DNA of 9,879 nucleotides from Actinomycetes bacterium (GTDB taxonomy: Bacteria; Actinomycetota; Actinomycetes; Mycobacteriales; Mycobacteriaceae): NCBI GenBank assembly GCA_023416315.1, contig JAEZIA010000315.1:1-9879 (forward strand), given 5' to 3'. The notes beneath the pieces were generated by a model. It saw only the letters and a list, made by a program, of their open reading frames with translations, did not search any database and had not been told where the DNA came from. The translations under genes were made by a program, and so were the position numbers. Every line of letters begins with the position of its first letter. The stretch's first letter is position 1. Below, piece by piece: positions 1-6,362 of this stretch.

Positions 1-475
1 GCACGTCGGCGACCACCCCGGGCCGGGTGACGACGGTCATGTACGTGCAGAACGGCTGACGTCGCCGGTCGGTCGGCGAGCCCGGGTTCAACAGCCGCAA
101 CCCGGTCCGCGCGGTGGTGTCCCACGGAATATGGCTGTGGCCGAAGACCAGCACGTCGGTATGCGGGTAGCGCTGCGCCATTCGGGCTTCCCGCCCGGAG
201 GCGGCACCGGTCTCGTGGACGACGGTGAAGTGCAGCCCGTCCAGCGTGACGTCGGCGCACTCGGGCAGCCGAGACCGCAGTTCCGGGCCGTCGTTGTTGC
301 CCCAACAGGCGACCACGCGTTTGGCGCGGGCCACCAGTTCATCGAGCAGGCCGACCTCGACCCAATCCCCGGCGTGGATGACCACGTCGCACCGCTCGAC
401 CTCCTGCCAGACCTGCGGCGGTAGGTCCCGGGCGCGCTTGGGCAGGTGAGTGTCGGCCATCAGCAGCAGACGCAT
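1..475 (-). CDS. YfcE/MJ0936-type metallophosphoesterase, 3' end cut by window edge
   Basis: A calcineurin-like phosphoesterase that probably hydrolyses phosphodiesters or phosphomonoesters with two bound metal ions in the cytoplasm; the substrate cannot be read from sequence. The visible 158 residues start MRLLLMADTHLP and show the family's metal ligands in order: DTH (D8, H10), GDW (D37), GNND (N61, D62), a central H87 and GHSH (H113, H115), followed by NPGSP at 130-134, a signature of the YfcE subgroup. The family is usually about 155-180 residues, so only a short C-terminus is missing. The ATG at 475 has GGAAGG 8 nt upstream; a second in-frame ATG at 460 would cut into the first beta strand. 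It lies 15 nt downstream of the 58-residue acidic ORF and is probably co-transcribed with it. The fold is secure, the substrate unknown. Confidence 0.9.
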   Translation of the reverse strand, partial: MRLLLMADTHLPKRARDLPPQVWQEVERCDVVIHAGDWVEVGLLDELVARAKRVVACWGNNDGPELRSRLPECADVTLDGLHFTVVHETGAASGREARMAQRYPHTDVLVFGHSHIPWDTTARTGLRLLNPGSPTDRRRQPFCTYMTVVTRPGVVADV

Positions 476-490
476 GGGCCGATCCTTCCA

Positions 491-667
491 CTACCCTTCG
501 GCCTGGCTGCGGGCCTCCGCTCCGGTCTCGCCGGCGTCGATGGCGTCGTCCGGGCCGGTCTCACCGACGTACGTGCCGTCCTCACCGTCCTTGCCAGCCC
601 GCGATGCGGCGACCTTCGGGTCCTCGTGGACATCCTCTTCGCTCTGGTCATCTGTGGGGTGCGTCAT
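491..667 (-). CDS. Small acidic hypothetical protein (58 aa)
   Basis: A short ORF of 58 residues beginning MTHPTDDQSEEDVHEDP and ending in TAG. It is strongly acidic (about 17 Asp/Glu against 6 Arg/Lys/His outside the start), rich in Gly, Asp, Glu and Thr, with no hydrophobic stretch, so it is probably soluble and disordered. Support for it being real: an ATG placed 11 nt after a SigF-like -10 element, codons typical of the window, and a stop only 15 nt before the phosphoesterase ATG, which fits a two-gene operon. I do not recognise a family; small hydrophilic acidic stress proteins are common in mycobacteria, but a role here is inference. The opposite-strand reading frames over this stretch give Arg/Pro/Ser-rich shadow proteins and are less convincing. 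Confidence 0.65.
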   Translation of the reverse strand: MTHPTDDQSEEDVHEDPKVAASRAGKDGEDGTYVGETGPDDAIDAGETGAEARSQAEG

Positions 668-678
668 GCCCGCCGGAC

Positions 679-703
679 TACCCCGTGGCCGGGGGCGTCA
701 ACC
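679..703 (-). promoter_or_regulatory. SigF-like promoter for the acidic protein/phosphoesterase operon
   Basis: On the minus strand GGTTG (703-699), a 15-nt spacer, and GGGTA (683-679) match the published mycobacterial SigF pattern GGTTT-N15-17-GGGTA at 9 of 10 positions. The ATG at 667 follows 11 nt after the -10, giving a very short leader. A TTGACG overlaps the -35, but no good SigA -10 lies at the right distance. Assignment is by pattern only. Confidence 0.4.
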
Positions 704-711
704 GCGGGTGG

Positions 712-736
712 GGTTTATCCCGTCCTACGCTGGGAA
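712..736 (+). promoter_or_regulatory. SigF-like promoter for the three-helix membrane protein (alternative SigA -10 inside)
   Basis: GGTTT (712-716), a 15-nt spacer and GGGAA (732-736) match the SigF pattern at 9 of 10 positions and point towards the ATG at 748. The same segment contains TACGCT (726-731), a TANNNT-type SigA -10 without a recognisable -35, so the sigma factor is uncertain. A transcript from either would have a leader of about 5-12 nt including GAGG before the start. Confidence 0.33.
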
Positions 737-747
737 CCGAGGTGACT

Positions 748-1047
748 ATGGACCGCAACGATGTGGAAAAGCGCTGGCACGATCCGGCGGCGTTCCGGGC
801 GGCGGTGAAGTACGTCGTGGCCGTCGTGGTGGTGGCCGGTGTTGCGTTGACGGCGGCGCTGGCCTGGCATTCCCGGATCGCGGGCATCTTGGTGCCCGCG
901 ATTCTGTTCGTCGGCGGAGCAGGCGCGCTGGTGCAGACCTACCGTGTGTGGCGTGCCGAGGGGACCTGGCCGATCTGGCAGGGCGCGGGCTGGTTCCTGC
1001 TGGCGCTGTTCCTGTTCTGCTTGGGCGTGCCCGTCGCGGTGTGGTGA
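748..1047 (+). CDS. Small membrane protein with three predicted helices (99 aa)
   Basis: An unrecognised integral membrane protein, beginning MDRNDVEKRWHDPAAFRAAV. Hydrophobic segments lie at about residues 22-40, 45-65 and 80-98, with a charged N-terminus and a short Arg-containing loop (QTYRVWRAEGTWP, 63-75). The loop and the Trp-rich third helix resemble small DUF-type actinobacterial membrane proteins, but I cannot name one. The ATG at 748 has GAGG about 5 nt upstream; a GTG two codons earlier (742) is possible but would bury that GAGG. The longer in-frame extension to 604 is unlikely because it would read through the promoter region and gives Pro/Arg/Gly-rich junk. The CoA transferase starts 25 nt downstream, so co-transcription is possible, but a separate start is also suggested there. 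Confidence 0.8.
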   Translation: MDRNDVEKRWHDPAAFRAAVKYVVAVVVVAGVALTAALAWHSRIAGILVPAILFVGGAGALVQTYRVWRAEGTWPIWQGAGWFLLALFLFCLGVPVAVW

Positions 1048-1060
1048 GGAGTCGACCCGC

Positions 1061-1066
1061 CATACT
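1061..1066 (+). promoter_or_regulatory. Weak -10 element for a possible leaderless start of the CoA transferase
   Basis: CATACT (4 of 6 to TATAAT) ends 6 nt before the GTG at 1073, the spacing expected if transcription starts on the first base of the gene. No Shine-Dalgarno sequence lies at the usual distance from that GTG. No convincing -35 is seen. Confidence 0.25.
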
Positions 1067-1072
1067 CGTCGG

Positions 1073-2287
1073 GTGACCGATACGCCTGACCTGCCCTTGG
1101 CCGGTGTCCGCATCATTGAGATCTCCAGCTTTGTGGCTGTGCCGCTGGCCGGGATGACCCTCGCTCAGCTCGGGGCCGAGGTGATCCGGGTCGATCCGGT
1201 CGGCGGGGCGGCCGATTACCGGCGCTGGCCGCTGACCGAGAGCGGTGACAGTATCTACTGGGCCGGTCTGAACAAGGGCAAACGGTCGGTGGCGGCCGAC
1301 ATGCGTTCCACCGAAGGTCAGCAACTGGTGGCCCGGCTGATTGCCGACGCAGGCATCCTGATCACCAATGTCGCTGGGCGGCAGTGGCATTCCCATGAGG
1401 AGCTCAGCGCCGTTCGCCCGGACCTGATCCATCTGGAAGTGGTCGGCCGCGGCGACGGGTCGACCGGGGTGGACTACACCGTCAACGCTGCCACGGGGTT
1501 CCCGCTGGTTACCGGGTCGCCGGCGCAGAGCGGTCCGGTGAACCACGTGCTTCCCGCGTGGGACGTCAGCTGTGGACTGTATGCCGTGCTGGCGATCCTG
1601 GTGGCCCTGCGCCGCCGCGAGGCGACCGGGGCGGGCAGCCGGATCCGACTGCCGCTGGACGACGTCGCCCTGGCTACCGCGGCCAACCTCGGGTTCCTCA
1701 CCGAACCGATGGTGACCGGCGCGCAACGGCCGCGGCTCGGCAACGCCATCTACGGCCAGTACGGCCAGGACTACACCAGCAGCGACGGCGTCAGGTTCAT
1801 GCTGGTCGCGCTGACCAACCGGCACTTCCGGGATCTCGCGGAGCTCACCGGAACGACGAAAGCCGTTGCCGCCGTTGCCGAAGTGCTGGGCGCCGACTTC
1901 AGCGACGAGGGCCAGCGCTACGAGCATCGCGCCGTGCTGACCGGTTTGTTCGCCCCGTGGTTCGCCCGGCATAACGCGGAGGAAGTGACGGCGGCGCTGT
2001 CGGCCAGTTCGGTGCTGTGGGACCGGTACCTGGACTTCGCCGAGGTCGCGAAGGACCCGCGCGTGACGGCCAACCCGCTGTTCAGCCTCCTCGAGCAGCC
2101 GAGGATCGGCAGCTACCTGGCGCCCGGCCTGCCGATGTCGGTCGACGGTGCACACATCGCGCCCGCACCCGCACCCGCGCTCGGCGACGATACCGCCGCG
2201 GTACTGGCCGAGTTCGGGCTGACAGCCGACCAGATTGGTGCGCTGGTCGAATCCGGCACTGTCACAACGGGAACCGGGCCGGCGTGA
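1073..2287 (+). CDS. CaiB/BaiF class III CoA transferase, 2-methylfumaryl-CoA isomerase (Mct)-like
   Basis: A 404-residue family III CoA transferase, normal length for the family. These enzymes move CoA between acids through an aspartyl-CoA thioester; the catalytic Asp is D163 in PAWDVSCGLY, followed by the usual helix and Arg/Glu/Thr-Gly segment (REATGAGSRI, 182-191). The N-terminal Rossmann-like part reads LAGVRIIEISSFVAVPLAGM with GAEVIRVDP (34-42). The segments DYRRWPLT, YWAGLNKGKRS and NHVLPAWD match what I remember of mesaconyl-CoA C1-C4 CoA transferase (2-methylfumaryl-CoA isomerase) of Chloroflexus more closely than formyl-CoA transferase or AMACR. That subfamily call is from memory. 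In an actinobacterium the 3-hydroxypropionate bicycle is not expected, so the substrate may be another branched dicarboxylyl- or acyl-CoA. GTG 1073 was chosen because homology starts immediately after it and the upstream extension overlaps the membrane protein. Confidence 0.9.
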   Translation: MTDTPDLPLAGVRIIEISSFVAVPLAGMTLAQLGAEVIRVDPVGGAADYRRWPLTESGDSIYWAGLNKGKRSVAADMRSTEGQQLVARLIADAGILITNVAGRQWHSHEELSAVRPDLIHLEVVGRGDGSTGVDYTVNAATGFPLVTGSPAQSGPVNHVLPAWDVSCGLYAVLAILVALRRREATGAGSRIRLPLDDVALATAANLGFLTEPMVTGAQRPRLGNAIYGQYGQDYTSSDGVRFMLVALTNRHFRDLAELTGTTKAVAAVAEVLGADFSDEGQRYEHRAVLTGLFAPWFARHNAEEVTAALSASSVLWDRYLDFAEVAKDPRVTANPLFSLLEQPRIGSYLAPGLPMSVDGAHIAPAPAPALGDDTAAVLAEFGLTADQIGALVESGTVTTGTGPA

Positions 2288-3084
2288 GCGTACTGGCGCG
2301 GCTGCTGACCGTCAGCCCCGATCCGTCCGGCGCATTTGTGGGCGAGGCCAGCGGTCCGGACGACAAGCGTGCCTATGGCGGGCATCTCGCCGCGCAGGCC
2401 ATGGCGGCGGCCTGCCACACGGTGGACGCCGACAAGTCACCGACCAGCCTGCACGTGCAGTTCCTGCGTGGCGGCGATGCGGGCACCCCGGTGTCCTACG
2501 ACGTCGAACACGTCTACGACGGCCGCACCGCGGCGTCGCGCCGGGTGCTGGCTCGCCAGAACGGCCGACTGTTGACCGTCGCGACCGTCTCGTACTCGGC
2601 GAGCGCCGACGGCCCCGAGCACGCCGTCCGCGCGGCCGCGTCCGACGATCCCGAGCGGCTGCCCGCCACCGGCCCGATCGGACCGGCCCCGTCGTTGCCG
2701 CTCGACGAGATCGACATGCGTTACGAAGATGACTTCAGCACAGGAGAATTCGTCCGGCGACTGTGGTGGCGGATCACCGTGCCCTTGGCCGGTCCACCGT
2801 GGCTGGGGGCATGTGCGGCGGTCTATGTCACCGACATCTACGGCATCGATCCGGTGCTGCGGGTGCACGGCCACTCGATGACCGACCGCAGCCACCGCAC
2901 CGCGACCACCGACTCATCGGTGTGGTTTCACCGGCCGATCCGCCCCGGGCAGTGGAACCTGCTGGAATCGCGGTCGCCCGCCGCCGCACGCGGTCGGGGC
3001 TTGGTGACCCTGAACCTGTATGACGCCGACGCGGTGCTGACCGCGACCCTCGTTCAGGAAGGTCTGGCGATCGTCCGGACCTGA
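2284..3084 (+). CDS. TesB-like acyl-CoA thioesterase (double hotdog)
   Basis: A 266-residue acyl-CoA thioesterase II relative that would hydrolyse acyl-CoA to free acid and CoA in the cytoplasm. The N-terminal hotdog has YGGHLAAQAM (31-40), SLHVQFLRGGD (55-65) and YDGRTAASRRV (78-88), the usual TesB signatures. The C-terminal hotdog has ATTDSSVWFHRP (207-218), and VQEGL (257-261). By comparison with E. coli TesB the catalytic residues would be D210, Q258 and a Ser/Thr near S231 in place of the E. coli Thr. The GTG start overlaps the stop of the CoA transferase in GTGA (2284-2287), so the two are translationally coupled. Such coupling suggests the thioesterase acts on the product or overflow CoA esters of the transferase, which is inference. 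It ends 8 nt from the convergent minus-strand gene. Confidence 0.92.
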   Translation: MSVLARLLTVSPDPSGAFVGEASGPDDKRAYGGHLAAQAMAAACHTVDADKSPTSLHVQFLRGGDAGTPVSYDVEHVYDGRTAASRRVLARQNGRLLTVATVSYSASADGPEHAVRAAASDDPERLPATGPIGPAPSLPLDEIDMRYEDDFSTGEFVRRLWWRITVPLAGPPWLGACAAVYVTDIYGIDPVLRVHGHSMTDRSHRTATTDSSVWFHRPIRPGQWNLLESRSPAAARGRGLVTLNLYDADAVLTATLVQEGLAIVRT

Positions 3085-3092
3085 GGCCGGCG

Positions 3093-3941
3093 CTACCTGT
3101 TCGGCTGACCGCGCCGCGCGTGATGGCCTGTGCCGGCGGACTGCTTCCCCTCGGCCTTGGCCGAGCCGGTCTTCGAACCGCGCTTGGGCGACGACGCGCC
3201 TGCCGGAGCACTGATCTTCGGTGATGTGGCGCGGGCGCTGGCCGCGGCCTTCTGCACGCCATCGACCGTCTCGGCGTCCACCGCAGGCGCGACAGCCTTG
3301 GCCGCGACGACGCGCCCCGACTTCGCCAGCCCGGACTTCGGCCGGCTGACGTCGGGTGTCTTGGCGGAGTCGGCAGCGCCGTCGCGGGCAGCAGTCGCCT
3401 TCGCCGACGCCGCGGCCGCGGCGAGCGGGTTCCAGCCCCCGTACAGGAAGTAATTCGCCTCCGCCTGAACGAAATCCGCCAATGACTGTGCGGTCACCGC
3501 TATCCAGTGGTTGAGGTAGCCGACGTCCAATGTTCCGAGGAAGAGCACGCCACAGGTTGTCGGCAACCAGACGATGGGCCAGATCAGATAGTTGTAGATG
3601 ATGAACGCCTGGCGGGCGAAGACGTTGACGAACGGAATCGAATTCCCGACGGCGAGCGTGGAGTTGATCGCGTTGGTCACGATGGGTTCGGCCGCGACCG
3701 CGATCTCGTCGATCGCGATCATGGCGTCGGTCCACACCGGAATGTAGGCCATCAGCGCGACGTCCTGCTGCGAAACGCGCAGTGGCACCGAGGCGCTCGC
3801 CGTGACCGGGAGCGGCGATTCGGCTCGGACATGGGTCACGCCGCCCGGTAGTGCGCTCACGATCCCGAGCGCCGTGACGCCGACCACCAAAGCGGTACGC
3901 AGCGACGTGGTTTGTCGCGTCCGAACATGCTCGACTGCCAT
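3093..3941 (-). CDS. Exported hypothetical protein with basic Ala/Lys/Ser-rich C-terminal tail (282 aa)
   Basis: I do not recognise a named family. Residues 1-40 form a signal peptide: a charged N-terminus (RTRQTTSLR), a hydrophobic core at 16-31 and a cleavage-like VRA-ES at 40/41. Residues 60-175 form a folded, aliphatic and aromatic domain with hydrophobic helices (for example 112-127 and 131-140, with a single Cys130), containing motifs such as SIPFVNVFARQAF and ANYFLYGGWNPLA. Residues 176-282 are low complexity, rich in Ala, Lys, Ser, Pro and Gly, strongly basic and ending HHARRGQPNR, like histone-H1 or heparin-binding tails. Two overall layouts are possible: secreted and surface-bound, or membrane-anchored. 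The ATG at 3941 is chosen because a TANNNT -10 lies 6 nt before it; an in-frame GTG at 3980 and ATG at 4103 would add residues before the signal peptide and run through the promoter. Confidence 0.8.
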   Translation of the reverse strand: MAVEHVRTRQTTSLRTALVVGVTALGIVSALPGGVTHVRAESPLPVTASASVPLRVSQQDVALMAYIPVWTDAMIAIDEIAVAAEPIVTNAINSTLAVGNSIPFVNVFARQAFIIYNYLIWPIVWLPTTCGVLFLGTLDVGYLNHWIAVTAQSLADFVQAEANYFLYGGWNPLAAAAASAKATAARDGAADSAKTPDVSRPKSGLAKSGRVVAAKAVAPAVDAETVDGVQKAAASARATSPKISAPAGASSPKRGSKTGSAKAEGKQSAGTGHHARRGQPNR

Positions 3942-3947
3942 GCGATG

Positions 3948-3953
3948 ACCGTA
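3948..3953 (-). promoter_or_regulatory. -10 element (TACGGT) for a leaderless start
   Basis: TACGGT fits the mycobacterial TANNNT -10 and ends 6 nt before the ATG at 3941, so the transcript would start at or next to the A of the ATG. There is no Shine-Dalgarno sequence upstream, in agreement with leaderless translation. The -35 is not recognisable. Confidence 0.45.
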
Positions 3954-4069
3954 GCGATCGGAATGGGGATACGGTGTCACCCAAACGTACGAAAACAGCT
4001 TGCAGCGCGGTGGTTCGGGGGTCTGCGGCGTCAGCCGAACGGACGATAGCGGGGTCCGCGGTCGCCGCT

Positions 4070-4075
4070 TAACAT
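4070..4075 (+). promoter_or_regulatory. -10 element (TAACAT) upstream of the sensor kinase
   Basis: TAACAT fits TANNNT. Seven nt later (4083) lies an ATG, the spacing expected for a leaderless transcript whose first codon is that ATG. The TAA in this hexamer is also an in-frame stop for the kinase frame, so the kinase cannot start further upstream. No clear -35 is seen at 16-18 nt. Confidence 0.45.
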
Positions 4076-4082
4076 CCGGTCC

Positions 4083-4115
4083 ATGAGTCGGATCCCCGAA
4101 CACCGCGGGCGATGA
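4083..4115 (+). CDS. Putative leaderless 10-codon upstream ORF coupled to the kinase
   Basis: The reading frame encodes MSRIPEHRGR and stops with TGA at 4113-4115. It starts 7 nt after TAACAT, and its stop overlaps the kinase ATG (4112-4114) in the sequence ATGA. The kinase ATG itself has no Shine-Dalgarno sequence, so ribosomes terminating on this mini-ORF could restart on the kinase. Leaderless short ORFs are common in mycobacteria; that this one is translated is inference. The peptide is basic, with 3 Arg and a His, and no Cys that would suggest a cysteine-responsive attenuator. Confidence 0.4.
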   Translation: MSRIPEHRGR

Positions 4116-6352
4116 TCAACAACACTAACGCTTCCCGGCATCACATGTCGGAGGCGGCCGCGAAAGTCGGGTTGCTGATGCGCAACTCGGTCAACCTTGT
4201 CGTCGCCTCGGTCACGCTGTTGGATCCCGGGTCGACAGCCGAGTCGCGCGGCACGTGGCTCTTCGCCGCTCTGGTCTGCTGGTCGCTGTACCGCATCCTG
4301 ACCAGGTCTCACCACCGGGTTCCGTTCGCCGTCGATTACCTGCTTGTGCTGGCGGTGTGCGTCTCGCTTCCGGTGATGGTCCACGACCCGCAGTTCTACA
4401 GCTCCAATACGGCGCCACAAGCCATCGCCGGTACCGCGGTCGTCAGCTTCGCGGTCTCGGTATCGCCATGGGTCAGCCTGCCCATGACAGTGGGCATCGC
4501 CGCCTGCTACGCCTGGGGCAGTGCCGAGATTCTCGGCTGGTCGCAGCTCGGCCCGGTGATCGCCCTGTATTACTTTGCGCTCCAGTGGATCACGGCGGCG
4601 GTCGTGCGCTTCGTACTGCTGCGGATCGCGACCACCGTCGACCGCGCCAGGGCGGCGCGGGTGGCGGCCGAGGTGAACCAACAGGTCGGCGACGCGGTGC
4701 GCGAGTACGAGCGCGAGCAACTCGCGCTACTGCACGACACCGCCGCATCGACGCTGCTGATCACCGGACAAGACGAGCGGTTGCCCGCGGAGCGGCTGGC
4801 CGATCAGGCGCGGCGCGATCTCGAACTGCTCGCGGAAAGTCCTTGGGAACCGCCACCGGCGCGCGTCGAGCTCGTCGGCGAACTCCGCAAGTGCGCCACG
4901 CACATGACCACGCCGGGGCGCTTCGACGGACGTGATCGGCTGTGGCTCGACGGTGAGGACGCCAAGGCGGTGATCGCCGCCTTCCGGGAGACGATCAACA
5001 ACGCCGACCGCCACGCGAACGCAACCGAGGTCACTGTGACGGTCACGGACGACTCGGTCGTCGTCGTCGACGACGGAATCGGGTTCGTTCCTCAGCTGCC
5101 GCGCACCGGTCGCGGGGTCACCGACTCGATCGAAGGGCGTATGAGGCGGGCTGGGGGCAGTGCCCGGATCACCTCGATACCCGGTGGTGGCACGACCGTC
5201 GAATTACGCTGGGCCCAAACGCCGGCCGCGACCCCGGTCGCGCTGCCGACGGACCCGGACAGATTCATCGAACGGGCTCGGGCCCGGTACGGTCTTGCGC
5301 TGGCGGCCTACGCCGTGGCGAATCTGGCGTTCTCGGTACCGCACGCGGCGCTGGCCGTCGACCACGGTGTGTGGAGTGCCGTGCTCGGTGTGGTGGCGTT
5401 CGTCGCCACGCTGGCCGCGGTGCCCGCTATCCGTCGTGGCGGCGCCCGTCCCGCGTGGCCGGCCGCCGTGGCATTGCTTGCCGTCACCGTTGTCCAGCCG
5501 CTGCTGTTGGAACCCCACATGCTCGGTGGCTACGCACATTGGTCGCAGGGTGCGATCGGATGGTGCTTGGTGCCACTGCTTCTCGGCCTGTCGACCCGCA
5601 CCGGTGCCGCCATCCTGATCGGTTACTGGACCGTGGGCGGCGCAGTCGAGTTCTTCTGCAACCCGACGGCCGCTACGGCGGTCAACATCGGTCTCGGTAC
5701 CGCCAGCATCCTCGGTATCCAGTTGTTCGCGCTCGTGTTCAACGGATTGATGCGGGCGGCCGCCACCGCCGCACAGGCGGAAGTCGACGCGCACAAGCGA
5801 ATCGCACTGCGGGAATTGGTCGAACGCGCACTGCGCGCCGAATATCAACGGCGATATGCGCAACTGGTGGAAAACGTGGTGCCTCTCCTGCAAGCGTTGC
5901 GTGACGGCGTCGGCGTCGACGCACAGTTGCAGGCCCGGGCACGCGCGGAATCCCGCAAGATGCGTGCCCTCTTCGATCAGGCGGCCACCTTCGAGCATCC
6001 CTTCATGCAGGCGGTGCGGCCGCTGATGGATGCGGCTGAAACCCGGCAGGTCGGCGTGACGGTGGACGTCGCGGGCCAACTACCGGACCTCGACCCCGCG
6101 GATATCGAGGCCCTGCTGGGGCCGGTGGCCGAGCTGATCTCACACACCAGCGGCTCCGCCCGGATCGTCGTCAGCTGCACAGCCCAGGACCTCTCGGTGA
6201 GCATCGTCTGCCAGGGGTTGACGGGTATCCCGGACTTCCCCGCGAATCCCCGCGTTGACATCACCTCTGTTGATCACGACGATACGGTGTGGGTGCTGGT
6301 GGATTATGCAGCCTCGGCTCGAGGAGCCGACGCGCACGCCCTCGTCGGGTGA
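4112..6352 (+). CDS. Tandem membrane sensor histidine kinase: active-looking N-terminal half, degenerate C-terminal half (746 aa)
   Basis: A NarL/DesK-type sensor kinase in which two membrane-plus-kinase units are joined. Unit 1: about five to six membrane helices (residues 25-170), a coiled stretch 173-205, a phospho-acceptor box LALLHDTAAST with H208, then an HATPase domain with N box E293/N297/H301 (ETINNADRHA), G1 box DDGIG (320-324), and GRGV...GGSARITSIPGGGTTVEL (333-364). Unit 2: membrane helices about 395-546, a helical linker 547-625 whose DHp-like part (ERALRAEYQRRYAQLVENVV) has no His-Asp pair, and an ATPase-like end (PVAELISHTSGSARIVVSC, 671-689) lacking recognisable N and G1 boxes. 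Usual kinases of this type have 370-450 residues. Unit 2 may be a pseudokinase that controls unit 1 or senses a second signal. No response regulator lies within the window. The start ATG is fixed by an in-frame stop at 4070; M12 (4145) is an alternative. Confidence 0.88.
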   Translation: MINNTNASRHHMSEAAAKVGLLMRNSVNLVVASVTLLDPGSTAESRGTWLFAALVCWSLYRILTRSHHRVPFAVDYLLVLAVCVSLPVMVHDPQFYSSNTAPQAIAGTAVVSFAVSVSPWVSLPMTVGIAACYAWGSAEILGWSQLGPVIALYYFALQWITAAVVRFVLLRIATTVDRARAARVAAEVNQQVGDAVREYEREQLALLHDTAASTLLITGQDERLPAERLADQARRDLELLAESPWEPPPARVELVGELRKCATHMTTPGRFDGRDRLWLDGEDAKAVIAAFRETINNADRHANATEVTVTVTDDSVVVVDDGIGFVPQLPRTGRGVTDSIEGRMRRAGGSARITSIPGGGTTVELRWAQTPAATPVALPTDPDRFIERARARYGLALAAYAVANLAFSVPHAALAVDHGVWSAVLGVVAFVATLAAVPAIRRGGARPAWPAAVALLAVTVVQPLLLEPHMLGGYAHWSQGAIGWCLVPLLLGLSTRTGAAILIGYWTVGGAVEFFCNPTAATAVNIGLGTASILGIQLFALVFNGLMRAAATAAQAEVDAHKRIALRELVERALRAEYQRRYAQLVENVVPLLQALRDGVGVDAQLQARARAESRKMRALFDQAATFEHPFMQAVRPLMDAAETRQVGVTVDVAGQLPDLDPADIEALLGPVAELISHTSGSARIVVSCTAQDLSVSIVCQGLTGIPDFPANPRVDITSVDHDDTVWVLVDYAASARGADAHALVG

Positions 6353-6362
6353 CTCAGTGCTA

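Noticed and set aside
450..1076. Plus-strand ORF of 208 codons overlapping the acidic protein and membrane protein
   Set aside because: Out of frame with both; Arg/Gly/Ser-rich and covers the divergent promoter region.
746..2155. Long minus-strand ORF of 469 codons
   Set aside because: Antisense to the membrane protein and the well-supported CoA transferase; its translation is Arg/Gly/His/Pro-rich with no recognisable domain, a usual shadow in GC-rich DNA.
3073..3080. GTCCGGAC palindrome near the convergent stops as a terminator
   Set aside because: Lies within coding sequence, has no loop and no T run, so it does not look like an intrinsic terminator.
2914..3984. Minus-strand ORF of 356 codons
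   Set aside because: Shifted-frame shadow of the exported protein gene; it is Arg/Gly-rich, lacks the signal peptide, and crosses the thioesterase.
5204..6079. Minus-strand ORF of 291 codons within the kinase
   Set aside because: Antisense to continuous kinase coding sequence; composition is low-quality Arg/Gly/His-rich.
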